DNA of 64,000 nucleotides from G964020055 sp964020055 (GTDB taxonomy: Bacteria > Pseudomonadota > Alphaproteobacteria > WRAU01 > Hepatincolaceae), in NCBI GenBank assembly GCA_964020055.1, contig OZ026533.1, positions 868,001-932,000 of the forward strand, in the 5' to 3' direction. Numbering within the stretch: position 1 is the stretch's first letter; each line of letters opens with the position of its first letter. The notes under the pieces were generated by a model, which was not told the DNA's origin, ran no database searches, and saw only the letters and a program-made list of their open reading frames with translations. The translations under genes and the position numbers were made by a program. Shown here in pieces: positions 1-9,816 of this stretch.

Positions 1-1
1 C

Positions 2-1468
2 TCTATTGCTTATGGAACATTAGTTAGCGTGAAAGATTTATTTTTTTCTGTTCCGGCTCGTTTAAAATTTTTGAAAGCAGATCAAACTGAAGCTATTCAA
101 TGTTATAAAATCTTTAAACGCCTTACTGCTGCTAATCCTTTGATTAACTTTAAATTATTTAATAACGATAAATTAGTTTTGAATTTTCCAGCAACTTTAG
201 ATGATCTTTGTGAAAAAGATAATATGAAAACTATGATTATAAATAGAGCTTCCCAACTATTTGGGAGTGTATTTATTAAAAATTCTTTTTATATAAATCA
301 TTCTGATGAAAAAATTAGTATTGTCGGAATTTTAAGTATTCCAACCTATAATAAAAATAACCAAGAAGACCAGCATGTTATCATAAATGGTCGCTCTTTG
401 AAAGATAGAAACTTAACATCTATAATCAGAGTTGCTTATTCTGATGTAATTCCATATGGGAAACATCCAAGTTATATTTTATATATAAATATTAAAAATG
501 AAGAAATTGACGTAAACGTTAGTCCTACTAAAAGTGAAGTTAGATTTAAAGATACTTCTTTAATTAGGTATCTTATTTTGAATGTAATAAAAACTAATTT
601 AAAAAAATTATCAACAACTAACACAGAAATTTCTTTAAACTTATTGCAAAAATCATTACCTACTGAAGATAGCCAATATAAATTAGAAACTCTCCCAGCA
701 AATAAACATAGCAACTATAATTATAATAGACTATATAATAAAAATAATAGTTATTTTAATCCTGAACACTCTGCTAATTTTGTCAAAGAAAATATGCTAG
801 AATTTTCACATAACAATCATAAAAATGACTTCATAGACATTTCAAACACAAATAATGATGCTAATAATTATGACCATGAAATAAAATATTATCCTTTAGG
901 TTTTGCAAAAGCTCAGCTTCATTTAAATTGGATAATAGCACAAAATGACAAAGGTATTATAATTGTCGATCAACATGCAGCACACGAAAGAGTATCTCAT
1001 GAAAGAATACTAAATGAATATAAAAAAAATGCAGTAGTCACACAGTTATTAATGATCCCTGAAATAATACATCTGGATCAAGAAAAAATAGAAATAGCAC
1101 GTTCAAATCAAAACTATATTTTAAAACTTGGTATAGAATTTGATATTATAGGTGAGACTTCACTTGCTATAAATTCTTTTCCTTCAATTCTCAAAAATCC
1201 TAATATCAAGGAAATGATTTCAGATTTAATACATGATTTATATGAAATTAATACAGAAGAACAATTCAATAAAAAAATTCATGCTATTATTAGCTCTTTA
1301 GCATGCCATGGTTCTATTAGGTCTGGTAAACAACTATCTATTTGTGAAATGAATCATCTCTTGAGGGATATGGAAAATACTGATAATTTTACACAATGTA
1401 GCCATGGAAGACCAACTTTTATAGAATTGGATATACATAATATTGAAAAATTATTTGGTAGAAGTTAA
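2..1468 (+). CDS. mutL: DNA mismatch repair protein MutL (5' end outside window)
   Basis: MutL couples mismatch recognition by MutS to strand removal. The reading frame is open from base 2, so the N-terminal ATPase motifs lie before the window; the first residues read YGTLVSVKDLFFSVPAR, the end of the GHKL ATPase region. The transducer domain follows, then an Asn/Tyr-rich linker and the C-terminal dimerisation domain. That domain has the endonuclease signature DQHA(X)2E(X)4E (DQHAAHERVSHE), and the supporting ACHGSIRSG and CSHGRP motifs, so this should be a nicking-type MutL as in most bacteria without MutH. The GTG at 29 is an internal Val codon, not a start. Its partner mutS lies at 57616, far away on the same strand. 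Confidence 0.95.
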   Translation, partial: SIAYGTLVSVKDLFFSVPARLKFLKADQTEAIQCYKIFKRLTAANPLINFKLFNNDKLVLNFPATLDDLCEKDNMKTMIINRASQLFGSVFIKNSFYINHSDEKISIVGILSIPTYNKNNQEDQHVIINGRSLKDRNLTSIIRVAYSDVIPYGKHPSYILYINIKNEEIDVNVSPTKSEVRFKDTSLIRYLILNVIKTNLKKLSTTNTEISLNLLQKSLPTEDSQYKLETLPANKHSNYNYNRLYNKNNSYFNPEHSANFVKENMLEFSHNNHKNDFIDISNTNNDANNYDHEIKYYPLGFAKAQLHLNWIIAQNDKGIIIVDQHAAHERVSHERILNEYKKNAVVTQLLMIPEIIHLDQEKIEIARSNQNYILKLGIEFDIIGETSLAINSFPSILKNPNIKEMISDLIHDLYEINTEEQFNKKIHAIISSLACHGSIRSGKQLSICEMNHLLRDMENTDNFTQCSHGRPTFIELDIHNIEKLFGRS

Positions 1469-1567
1469 AAATAATACCAATATATTATTTTTTTCTTTGT
1501 TTTACTTTACTATTGCATATTTTAATACTATATATAACATAAGTATAATTAACACAAGGTGTCTCGT

Positions 1568-2269
1568 ATGAATAATAAAAATATAATACACAAAACTTCA
1601 AGTAGTGTAGATAGTGACTTAAGGTCATATATGCTAAAAGTATATAACTACATGGGTTTTGCGTTGCTTTTGACTGCTTTAACAGCTTTTTTTACCGCTA
1701 GCTCTCCTGCTGCTATGAATTTAATTTATGGTACTAGTTTTGCATATGTAGTAATGCTTGCACCACTTGCATTTATATTAGTATTGAGTTTCGGTATTAA
1801 TAAATTACAACCTAGTACTGCACAAATATTGTTTTGGGCTTTTGCTGCTGTGAATGGTGTGGCCTTTTCTTCTATATTTCTAGCATATACAGGTACTTCT
1901 ATAACAAAGGTATTTTTGATAACTTCTGCTACTTTCTTAGCAATGAGTTTGTATGGTTATACAACTAAAGCTGACCTTTCTAAGTTTGGTACAATCTTAA
2001 TTATGGCATTATTTGGTATAATAATTGCAAGCATTGTAAATATATTTACGAAAAGTACAATGTTAGATTTTACTATTTCTATAATAGGTGTAATAGTATT
2101 TACTGGTCTTACTGCTTGGGATACTCAAAAAATTAAATTATCTTTTGATCGCAATTTACCTAGTGATCATTTAACTAAATTTGCTATTATGGGTGCTTTA
2201 TCACTTTACTTAGATTTCATTAATTTATTTTTAATGTTGCTAAGACTTATAGGTGATAGAAGAAATTAA
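1568..2269 (+). CDS. BAX inhibitor-1/YccA family membrane protein
   Basis: A 233-residue integral membrane protein with about seven hydrophobic helices, of the BI-1 (UPF0005) family. In bacteria these proteins act as pH-sensitive calcium leak channels or interact with the FtsH protease (YccA); the role here is not visible. The C-terminal charged tail GDRRN follows the last helix, as is usual in the family. I place the start at the ATG at 1568 because AAGG at 1556-1559 gives an 8-base spacing; the GTG at 1559 overlaps that site. The gene is followed by a strong hairpin terminator at 2296, so it is probably transcribed alone. Confidence 0.88.
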   Translation: MNNKNIIHKTSSSVDSDLRSYMLKVYNYMGFALLLTALTAFFTASSPAAMNLIYGTSFAYVVMLAPLAFILVLSFGINKLQPSTAQILFWAFAAVNGVAFSSIFLAYTGTSITKVFLITSATFLAMSLYGYTTKADLSKFGTILIMALFGIIIASIVNIFTKSTMLDFTISIIGVIVFTGLTAWDTQKIKLSFDRNLPSDHLTKFAIMGALSLYLDFINLFLMLLRLIGDRRN

Positions 2270-2295
2270 TCTTTTGTTTAAATAATTACTTTACT

Positions 2296-2330
2296 ACATG
2301 CTTAGGTATCACCTAAGCATGTTTTATTTA
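2296..2330 (+). terminator. Rho-independent terminator after the BI-1 gene
   Basis: A perfect 12-bp stem (ACATGCTTAGGT, 2296-2307, with its complement at 2311-2322), a 3-base ATC loop, and a T-rich tail TTTATTTA. It lies just before truA and covers an upstream in-frame ATG at 2298, which argues that truA starts later, at 2334. Confidence 0.8.
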
Positions 2331-2333
2331 CAT

Positions 2334-3077
2334 ATGCACACTTATAAATTATCTATAGAATATTTAGGTACTTCTTTTTCTGGTTGGCAAAAACAAAAAA
2401 ATGCTACAACTGTACAATATCTTATTGAAGAAGCTCTTTCAAACTTTTCAGGAAATAAAATAAATGCTCATGCTGCAGGTAGAACTGATGCAGGTGTCCA
2501 CGCAATTGCTATGCCTGTTAGTTTTAAGCTTCCTAAATATTATGAACCTATACGTGTTCAGCATGCTTTAAATTTTTTTTTAAAACCAAATCCTATTGCT
2601 GTATTTAATGTGGAATACCTTGGGGAAAATTCTAGTTTTCATGCTAGATTTTCTGCAAAAAGTAGAACATATTTGTATAAAATACAACAAAGAACCCATC
2701 CTTTGACTTTTAATAAGAATTTACATTGGTGGGTAAAATATGAATTAAATTTAGAAAAAATGCAACAAGCTGCTAATTTACTTATAGGCACACATGATTT
2801 CTCTACTTTTCGTGCACAAGGTTGCCAGGCAAAATCACCAATAAAAACTATAAATTCTATAAAATTACATAAGTTAGAAGATGTATTTACAATAACTATC
2901 ACGGCTAACTCGTTTTTATATCATCAAGTGAGAAACATTGTAGGATCTTTATATTATGTTGGAAACAATAAATGGAACATTACAGATTTTTATAATAATT
3001 TTATGAAAAAAGATAGATTTTTTGGAGGACCAACAGCTCCACCATATGGTTTATATTTTTTTAACGCAAATTATTAA
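2334..3077 (+). CDS. truA: tRNA pseudouridine(38-40) synthase TruA
   Basis: TruA converts uridines 38-40 in the anticodon arm to pseudouridine. The 247-residue protein begins MHTYKLSIEYLGTSFSGWQ, the standard N-terminus, and carries the catalytic Asp52 in AGRTDAGVHA. The later motifs FRAQGC and FLYHQVRNIVGSL (the RxxxG-type RNA-binding core) are present, and the length is normal. An ATG at 2298 is in frame but lies inside the upstream terminator hairpin, so the start at 2334 is preferred. Confidence 0.95.
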   Translation: MHTYKLSIEYLGTSFSGWQKQKNATTVQYLIEEALSNFSGNKINAHAAGRTDAGVHAIAMPVSFKLPKYYEPIRVQHALNFFLKPNPIAVFNVEYLGENSSFHARFSAKSRTYLYKIQQRTHPLTFNKNLHWWVKYELNLEKMQQAANLLIGTHDFSTFRAQGCQAKSPIKTINSIKLHKLEDVFTITITANSFLYHQVRNIVGSLYYVGNNKWNITDFYNNFMKKDRFFGGPTAPPYGLYFFNANY

Positions 3078-3116
3078 CAACAATATTGTATAATATAATA
3101 AATAGAAGACTAATAA

Positions 3117-4655
3117 ATGTTATTGCATAATATGTTAAAATTTATAATAAAAATTATTTTGGTTAGTATTTTTATAATAACTAACGACAGCGTTTTGTAT
3201 GCTAAAACTAAATCACTGGTGATTTTTTATAATGCTGATATAAATGGTAATGTTGAAGAGAGTGACGTATCTTTAAGCATGGCTAAACTTGCTAGCTATA
3301 TGAATATGGAAAAGAAAAAATACGATTATTCTTTATTTTTGAACGCTGGTAATTCTTTTTATGGAACTGTCGATGCTACTCTCTCTAAAGGGGCACTAGT
3401 AAGAGATATTTTTAATGCGATGGGTTTAGATGCATTAACGCTAGGACCTAAAGATTTTTTATATGGTGTTGATAATCTATTCAATCTCCTTGATAAAGCA
3501 AAATTTAAATTTTTATCTGCTAATATTATGGATCACAGAGGAACCCCTATTGTAGATGAACTTACAATGATACAAAAAGGACCTTTTTTTCTAGGTATAT
3601 TAGGTTTAACTTCTCCTGAAACTACCATGTATAGTAGTCCTAAACATATAAGAAATTTAATACTTCTTAATCCTAAACAAATTACCGAACAAAAAATACA
3701 ATTTCTTAGATCTAATGGAGCAAACGTTATTTTAGCTTTAACAAACCTAGGAGCACAAACAGATATTCCATTAATAAATAGAAGTACATACTTAGCCACA
3801 ACTCCTAAAATCAGTTTCATAATTGATGGAAATAGCTCTAATTCAAACCCTCAGTTATTAACCGTTGACAATGTGCCAATAATGAAAATAGGCAAAAACA
3901 ATCATGTCTTAGGTCAGTTGATTTTGAATATTGATGATAATGAAAATATAACTTTCAATATTAAGTATATTTATAATGAAGATTTAAAAGATATTATTCC
4001 TAATACTAAAGTACAGCAAATCATAGCTAATTATAAAAAAGCACATCTAAAAATATTAACCAAATATGTAGCAAATTTGAATATTGATCTTATCAAACCT
4101 GAAAACAATGAAAAAAATTTCGAAACTAACTTTAGCAATATTTTAGCAGATAGTTTAAAAAACAATGCTCAAACTGACATAGCGATTATTCCAATTGAAT
4201 ACATACAGTCTTCATTAAAAAAAGGTACAATCAACATTGCCCAAATATTGGAAACTTTACCTCAAGGAGATAATGATGTTATCAATATACAACTTAGAGG
4301 TTCTACCATTTTGAATCTTTTAGAATACTCCTTTGCAAAATTTCCTAAATCTAAAGAGCTTATACCTGCAGTATCTGGAATGACTTTTGATGTAGATCTA
4401 AAATCGCCTCCTTTTAATAGAATCTATAACGTTAAGATAAATGGTCAAAATATTCAAAAAACTAAACAATATTCTCTTGCCACAACAGACAATACTAGAT
4501 ATAGAAATACTAATTATCCTATTTTAGACCAAAAAATTAGTAGTATACATAGTTCTATTCAACAAGCTTTTTTGAATTATTTAAAAAATAATCTTAAAGA
4601 TTATCAAGAATATAAACGTATAAATATTTCATCAACTGATAATAAAATAAAATAA
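3117..4655 (+). CDS. 5'-nucleotidase-family periplasmic protein with lost catalytic motifs
   Basis: A 512-residue exported protein with the two-domain architecture of UshA/5'-nucleotidases: a signal peptide (about 1-29, ending LYA), an N-terminal metallophosphatase domain and a C-terminal 5_nucleotid_C domain (about 330-490; ETNFSNILADSL, ILETLPQGDNDV). The metal-binding motifs can be aligned but are all altered. The DxH motif is D41-I-N43, the GD motif is G78-N79, GNHE has become GPKD (110-113), and the usual GGHSH is DGNSSNS. The substrate loop NGGGIR and the GGDGY motif are also absent. It is therefore likely a non-catalytic family member that may still bind a ligand. It stands between truA and ftsK, with no operon partner evident. 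An internal ATG at 3132 is an alternative start. Confidence 0.8.
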   Translation: MLLHNMLKFIIKIILVSIFIITNDSVLYAKTKSLVIFYNADINGNVEESDVSLSMAKLASYMNMEKKKYDYSLFLNAGNSFYGTVDATLSKGALVRDIFNAMGLDALTLGPKDFLYGVDNLFNLLDKAKFKFLSANIMDHRGTPIVDELTMIQKGPFFLGILGLTSPETTMYSSPKHIRNLILLNPKQITEQKIQFLRSNGANVILALTNLGAQTDIPLINRSTYLATTPKISFIIDGNSSNSNPQLLTVDNVPIMKIGKNNHVLGQLILNIDDNENITFNIKYIYNEDLKDIIPNTKVQQIIANYKKAHLKILTKYVANLNIDLIKPENNEKNFETNFSNILADSLKNNAQTDIAIIPIEYIQSSLKKGTINIAQILETLPQGDNDVINIQLRGSTILNLLEYSFAKFPKSKELIPAVSGMTFDVDLKSPPFNRIYNVKINGQNIQKTKQYSLATTDNTRYRNTNYPILDQKISSIHSSIQQAFLNYLKNNLKDYQEYKRINISSTDNKIK

Positions 4656-4938
4656 TGTATTGTACTTTTTTAAGAAATATTAACTATTTCTTATTAAAAT
4701 GCAAATTGGTACTATTCTGTTATAATATATGATAAGTCTATATAAAATATGATACTTTAGATTATGCAGGCTTAAAACATCATAAATAATATGATTATTT
4801 TTGTAATATTAAAGTAAATATTATAATAATTATAATGCTATCTTTAATAGTATTTATCATGTAGTAAAAATTACTCAATCCATTAATAATATCAATGATC
4901 AAAAACTGAATTTTAATTATTATACAATATAAAAATAT
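4656..4938. other. AT-rich gap before ftsK
   Basis: About 280 bp between the nucleotidase-like gene and ftsK. I see no convincing reading frame, RNA fold or strong terminator in it. It presumably holds the ftsK promoter, but in such AT-rich DNA no -35/-10 pair stands out. Confidence 0.4.
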
Positions 4939-7467
4939 ATGAACTACAAACTATTATCTTTATTTTTTATGCTTATGAATGTAGCTTTAATGGCTATTTT
5001 GGTTACACATAATATCACTGAATATTCTTGGAATTCAACTTCTATGTTTAATCAAGAAACTCCATTGTACAAATTTAGAAATATTTTTGCAGATATCTTG
5101 CTTCAAAGTTTAGGTATTGTAATTTATATTATTCCTATAACATTATTAATATGGAGCTATAAATTTTATATAGGAATAAAAGTAAAAAAAATTTATTTCA
5201 GAATCCTAACTTTAATTTATGTTTTAGTATCATATCCAGCCTGTACTTATTTCTTGTATCCTTACGATGCTGGTATAGTTGGAATGTATATTTCATACCA
5301 TTTACCTTTTATAGAAAATTTGTATTATATAATTTTTATTTCAGATATTATTGCATTGTTATTCACTTTATCCATTACTGTTTCTGGATATATGATGCTT
5401 GGAAAATTGATAATTTTAATTATAACTAAACCATATTATTCAATTAAAAAAGCATATTACACCATCAAACATAAAAAAAATAATTTAGATTACAGCCAAG
5501 AGAATATTGAAATAAATATTTTACCTAAAACTCCTCAAAGTATTAAAGACGATCATATATATTTTGATAAACAAGAACACAAAATACCTGATTTTTCTTC
5601 TAATATTAATTTTGAAAATTCATCTAAACCAGAAGTACCACAAGCTAGTAATAATTTTGATGATACTTTTATACCAAAAACAAATATAAAAGAAATCACT
5701 CATAACAATATAAATAAAGATGAATTCTTTCAAAAAAGTAGCTTTTTTCAACATCTTCATAAAAAACAGGAAATTCAGGATACAAATAAAGCTAACGGTT
5801 ATACCAATGAAGAAAAGACTGTAAATAGCTCAAATAACTCTAATGAGGATACTAATTCTAACTATGAGGATAATGATCATGCTAATAATACAAACTATAG
5901 CAAAACCCAAAATATTGTTTCATCTGATAATGAAATAAACTACTCTAATGAAAATCAATTTGAAAATAAATTAGATGATACTGAGGCTTTTTACGATACT
6001 CCTAAAAAAACAGAAAATAAGACACCTTACCATATTCCAACAAGTTTAATTAGTGATATTCAAACTTCTAAAACAAATATTTCTAGAAATGAAATACAAG
6101 CTAATAGTAAAAAATTAGAACAAACAATGAAAGAATTTGGAATTTTAGGTAAAGTTGTTAATATCAAAACCGGACCGGTTGTTACTTTATATGAAATAAC
6201 TATTCCTGCTGGGGTTAAAACATCTAAACTTATATCTTTAGAAACAGATATCGCATTAAGAATGAAAGCAATATCTGTAAGAATAGCGGTAGTTCCTGGA
6301 AAAGATGTTATAGGTATAGAAATTCCAAACAAACAAAGAAAAACTGTATATTTTAAAGAAATTCTAACTTCTAAAGAATTTCAAAATAACGCTATGAAAC
6401 TACCTTTAATACTTGGACATAACACTAATGGTCATCCTGTTGTAGCAGATTTAGCCTTAATGCCACATTTACTTATTGCAGGAACTACCGGATCAGGTAA
6501 ATCTGTGGGTATTAATGTTATGATTTTATCTTTACTTTATAAATATAGCCCTGATAAATGTAAGCTAATAATGATAGATCCTAAAATGCTTGAATTATCT
6601 GTATATCAAGATATACCACATTTATTAACACCAGTTGTAACAGACTCTAAACAAGCTATAATAGCTTTAAAATGGGCTGTTAAAGAGATGGAACAAAGAT
6701 ACTATAAAATGTCTTTGCTTGGAGTTAGAAATGTAATTGGGTATAACGATAAAATAAAAAATACTCAAGATATAACAGCAAAACAAAGATATTTACAACA
6801 TACCCAAGGTATAAACTTACTATTTGAATATATGCCATATATAGTAGTTATAATTGATGAAATGGCAGATTTGATGATGGTTGCTGGAAAAGAAGTAGAA
6901 GCTGCTGTTCAAAGACTAGCCCAAATGGCACGAGCTGCAGGTATACATGTTATAATGGCAACTCAGAGACCTTCTGCTGATGTAATAACAGGAACAATTA
7001 AAGCTAATTTTCCAACTAGAATTGCTTTTCAAGTGAGCTCAAAAATAGATAGTCGAATTGTTTTAGAATCTCAAGGAGCCGAACAATTATTAGGAAAAGG
7101 TGATATGTTATTCATGCCTGGTGTTGGAAGATTACAAAGAGTACATGCTCCTTTTGTATCAGATGATGAGGTTTATACGATCTCTTCTTACTTAAAAGAA
7201 ACTGGTACTCCAGATTATATAGAAAGCATAACTGCAGAGCCAGAGATTGATGGAGGTACACAAGATTTAGACAACGAAATAGATGAGTTGTATAATCAAG
7301 CAATAGATATTATTATAAAAGAAGGAAAAGTATCAACATCCTTTTTACAACGTAAGTTTCAAATTGGTTATAATCGTGCAGCTAGGATAGTTGAACACTT
7401 AGAAGAAAATAATATTATAAGTAAAGCCTCTCCAACTGGTAAAAGAGAAATATTAATAAATAGATAA
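4939..7467 (+). CDS. ftsK: DNA translocase FtsK
   Basis: FtsK anchors at the division septum and pumps chromosomal DNA so that the dimer resolution site can be resolved. The 842-residue protein has about four membrane helices (1-175), an Asn/Ser/Asp-rich low-complexity linker (about 180-400), then the motor: Walker A GTTGSGKS at 515-522 and Walker B with DE at 640-641. The winged-helix gamma domain (about 775-842; VSTSFLQRKFQIGYNRAAR) would read KOPS/FtsK-orienting sequences. lolA follows after 15 bp, a common alphaproteobacterial pairing. The linker is shorter than in enteric FtsK but normal for this class. Confidence 0.96.
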   Translation: MNYKLLSLFFMLMNVALMAILVTHNITEYSWNSTSMFNQETPLYKFRNIFADILLQSLGIVIYIIPITLLIWSYKFYIGIKVKKIYFRILTLIYVLVSYPACTYFLYPYDAGIVGMYISYHLPFIENLYYIIFISDIIALLFTLSITVSGYMMLGKLIILIITKPYYSIKKAYYTIKHKKNNLDYSQENIEINILPKTPQSIKDDHIYFDKQEHKIPDFSSNINFENSSKPEVPQASNNFDDTFIPKTNIKEITHNNINKDEFFQKSSFFQHLHKKQEIQDTNKANGYTNEEKTVNSSNNSNEDTNSNYEDNDHANNTNYSKTQNIVSSDNEINYSNENQFENKLDDTEAFYDTPKKTENKTPYHIPTSLISDIQTSKTNISRNEIQANSKKLEQTMKEFGILGKVVNIKTGPVVTLYEITIPAGVKTSKLISLETDIALRMKAISVRIAVVPGKDVIGIEIPNKQRKTVYFKEILTSKEFQNNAMKLPLILGHNTNGHPVVADLALMPHLLIAGTTGSGKSVGINVMILSLLYKYSPDKCKLIMIDPKMLELSVYQDIPHLLTPVVTDSKQAIIALKWAVKEMEQRYYKMSLLGVRNVIGYNDKIKNTQDITAKQRYLQHTQGINLLFEYMPYIVVIIDEMADLMMVAGKEVEAAVQRLAQMARAAGIHVIMATQRPSADVITGTIKANFPTRIAFQVSSKIDSRIVLESQGAEQLLGKGDMLFMPGVGRLQRVHAPFVSDDEVYTISSYLKETGTPDYIESITAEPEIDGGTQDLDNEIDELYNQAIDIIIKEGKVSTSFLQRKFQIGYNRAARIVEHLEENNIISKASPTGKREILINR

Positions 7468-7482
7468 ATCAAGAGATAGTAT

Positions 7483-8133
7483 ATGAAAATAGTTACAACA
7501 ATATTGATATTTGTATTATCATACACAACTAATGTATTAGCGGATAATATCAGTAATGATACTACACAAATAGTATTATCTGAACAAGCTATAAATAATA
7601 TCAAAGCTTTAGATGCCCTTTATATGAAATCTACAAAAGTAAAATCTAAATTTATACAAAAAACAAATTTAGGAGATACTACATCTGGTTGGTTTATGAT
7701 AGAAAAGCCGGGAAGAGCAAGAGTTGAATATGATAATATTCCTATAAGATTAATAGCAAATGATAATACGTTACTTGTTCAAAATATCAAAGATAAAACC
7801 AAATCTTTTTTACCAATAAAAAGTTCTCCTTTTTATTATTTATTACAAACAAATTTTTCCTTTTTTAGTGAGCAATTATCAATTATTGGCTATGTAAAAA
7901 ACATCAATACAACAGAAATTAAATTTATTTCCAAAAAAAATCCAGAGCTAGGTAATATCAACATAGTTTTAAACAATAATGGTGAGCTTATAGAATGGAT
8001 TGTTACAGATGCTAAAGGTATAATAACAACTATATCTCTTATTGAACCTAGCTTTTCTAGTGGAGCTTTTCAAAATAAAGCTTTATTTAACATACATAAG
8101 GTAATCAATATAAAATATATAGATGCCGAATAA
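7483..8133 (+). CDS. lolA: Outer-membrane lipoprotein carrier protein LolA
   Basis: LolA ferries lipoproteins across the periplasm from the LolCDE transporter to the outer membrane. The 216-residue protein has a signal peptide (about 1-20, ending VLA) and the family pattern KSKFIQKTNLGDTTSGWF...EKPGRARVEY near residues 50-85. Its position 15 bp behind ftsK supports the call and suggests cotranscription. It ends one base before the convergent thyX. Confidence 0.88.
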   Translation: MKIVTTILIFVLSYTTNVLADNISNDTTQIVLSEQAINNIKALDALYMKSTKVKSKFIQKTNLGDTTSGWFMIEKPGRARVEYDNIPIRLIANDNTLLVQNIKDKTKSFLPIKSSPFYYLLQTNFSFFSEQLSIIGYVKNINTTEIKFISKKNPELGNINIVLNNNGELIEWIVTDAKGIITTISLIEPSFSSGAFQNKALFNIHKVINIKYIDAE

Positions 8134-8134
8134 T

Positions 8135-9019
8135 TTATAGTTTACCTTGTAAATCTAAGCTAGTAATAAGTGCATTCCATTCTCTTTTAGATAAATTATA
8201 GTCTTCCTTTTTAATAGGTTGATTATTGACAATCTTTTTTAAGATTTCAACTTCAATACTAGAAAAAGTTGTACTATTAACTATATAATCATTAAAAGCT
8301 TTATATGTGCTTGGAACCCATTTTTTTATTATATCTAATATTAATTGTGCGTATACTCTAATTTCATACTGGGCGTGAGGATGTATTCTTAATCTTAAAA
8401 AATGTAATAGATTATGTAAATCTATTTTCCAATAAAACTGTGTATATGTATTAACAGGTAAAACAACTCTTGCAATTTCTCTAGATAAAAATTCATCATC
8501 TGATTTGGTATCATTTTTACCAATCAAAGTGTTATAGGTATCAAAGGCTTCTTTAGATATATTATCTATTTTTTCAATAATTTGATCTGCATTTTGGCTT
8601 TCAATATGTGATCCTCTACCTTGTTTATTAGATTTAGATTGATAACTAATATTTTCTTTTACTGGTAAATAGTAGTCTTCTTCTAATATTGAATATCTTG
8701 CGGAATACTCATTAACATTAGCTGTTCTATGTCTTAACCATTGGCGAGCAACAAATATAGGAGCTTTTATATGAAACTTGATTTCACACATTTCAAAAGG
8801 AGTTGTATGTTTATTTTTTAATAAATACCTAATCAATGCTTCATCATCTTGGGTTGTTTTAGTCCCTGAACCATAAGACACTCTTGCAGCTTGTACTATT
8901 GAGTTATCAGATCCCATATAGTCTATAACTCTAATAAAACCTTTATCTAATACATCAAACTGTTGTCCCAATATGTCTTCTAATGAAGCTATTGTATCTC
9001 TTTTAGTACTTATTCCCAT
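8135..9019 (-). CDS. thyX: Flavin-dependent thymidylate synthase ThyX
   Basis: ThyX makes dTMP from dUMP using FAD, NADPH and methylene-tetrahydrofolate. The 294-residue protein carries the ThyX signature RHRx7S (RHRTANVNEYS) and downstream LHNLLHFLRLRIHPHAQYEIR, which holds the conserved Arg and His of the active site. I place the start at ATG 9019: AGGG at 9033-9030 gives a workable spacing, while the GTG at 9028 overlaps that site. No folate genes are nearby. Confidence 0.95.
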   Translation of the reverse strand: MGISTKRDTIASLEDILGQQFDVLDKGFIRVIDYMGSDNSIVQAARVSYGSGTKTTQDDEALIRYLLKNKHTTPFEMCEIKFHIKAPIFVARQWLRHRTANVNEYSARYSILEEDYYLPVKENISYQSKSNKQGRGSHIESQNADQIIEKIDNISKEAFDTYNTLIGKNDTKSDDEFLSREIARVVLPVNTYTQFYWKIDLHNLLHFLRLRIHPHAQYEIRVYAQLILDIIKKWVPSTYKAFNDYIVNSTTFSSIEVEILKKIVNNQPIKKEDYNLSKREWNALITSLDLQGKL

Positions 9020-9522
9020 ACGTAACACACCCTATTACAAATACACATTCCTTATATTATAATTCAAAAATTAACAAAATACTCATATATTATTATATAT
9101 ATAGAAATGCTAGTAAAATGCTATCCATTATGGATAATTAATTATGAGATAGTTTTTCATACAATTTTTTAACAATAAAGTATCTTTACACCATATAGGC
9201 TAAAATAATTTATTATCATTATTTTAGCCTTATCTTCAATATCTTTTTTGCCACAGTGTTTATAAAGTTTTCCTATTAGTACTTGATTAATAGTTGTTAT
9301 TTATTTGCTTAAAAAAAACAATTAGTATTAGCTTATGATAATAATCTTCTTAATTCTTCAAATTTAATAGTATGTTTTATTATAATAATTAATAACTATT
9401 AACTTATATATTATGTAACATATTTGTTGCAAAGAAAAATTACTATAAAATAGATATATACATTAAAAATTTTATTTAGATTTCAGTATAATATATTAAA
9501 CTTCTCTAAGTAAAGGAGCAAT
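9020..9522. other. 500-bp AT-rich gap between thyX and a small gene
   Basis: No convincing gene in either direction. It contains one strong hairpin at 9198-9229 (listed separately) and, on the minus strand around 9165-9295, a stretch of about 40 open codons without a good start. It should hold the thyX promoter on one side and the promoter of the gene at 9523 on the other. Confidence 0.4.
9198..9229 (+). repeat. 12-bp inverted repeat (hairpin) in the thyX upstream gap
   Basis: GGCTAAAATAAT (9198-9209) is perfectly complementary to ATTATTTTAGCC (9218-9229) with an 8-base loop. On the plus strand it is followed by a moderately T-rich stretch, so it could end a small transcript, but no gene feeding it is visible. 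Confidence 0.6.
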
Positions 9523-9816
9523 ATGGCTTATAAATTTGTTGAGAATATAAATACAGAAACAATACATCTTATTGAATACTATAATGAAATTATTACAGAT
9601 GATAATTTCTTATGTGGTGCTTATAATCCTGGATTAAATGATATAAAGTATTTATCAGGTTTGTATTACGATGAAAAAAAAGTAAAAATTTTTTCTGATG
9701 ACTATTACGAAGTAGAAAATATCAAATGTGCAGAACGAGCTTTAGCTTTATTCAAAAATGGACATAAATTATGTGGTCGATGCATTGGTATGATTTACGG
9801 AAATATTGATACATAA
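9523..9816 (+). CDS. Small hypothetical protein with paired cysteines (possible zinc-binding)
   Basis: A 97-residue protein that I do not recognise. A good ribosome-binding site (AGGAG) precedes the ATG. It has an HL near the N-terminus, LCGAYNPG around residue 31, and a C-terminal KCAERALALFKNGHKLCGRCIG with a CxxC pair. The arrangement HL...CG...C...CGRC resembles small zinc-binding domains, which is an inference only. It is soluble and acidic with no signal peptide. A bulged hairpin overlaps its stop codon, and the tmRNA gene follows. Confidence 0.6.
   Translation: MAYKFVENINTETIHLIEYYNEIITDDNFLCGAYNPGLNDIKYLSGLYYDEKKVKIFSDDYYEVENIKCAERALALFKNGHKLCGRCIGMIYGNIDT

Noticed and set aside
9165..9295. 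About 40 open codons on the minus strand (reads GKLYKHCGKKDIEDKAK) in the thyX gap
   Set aside because: No start codon or ribosome-binding site and no family match; the hairpin at 9198 lies inside it. Too weak to call a gene or relic.
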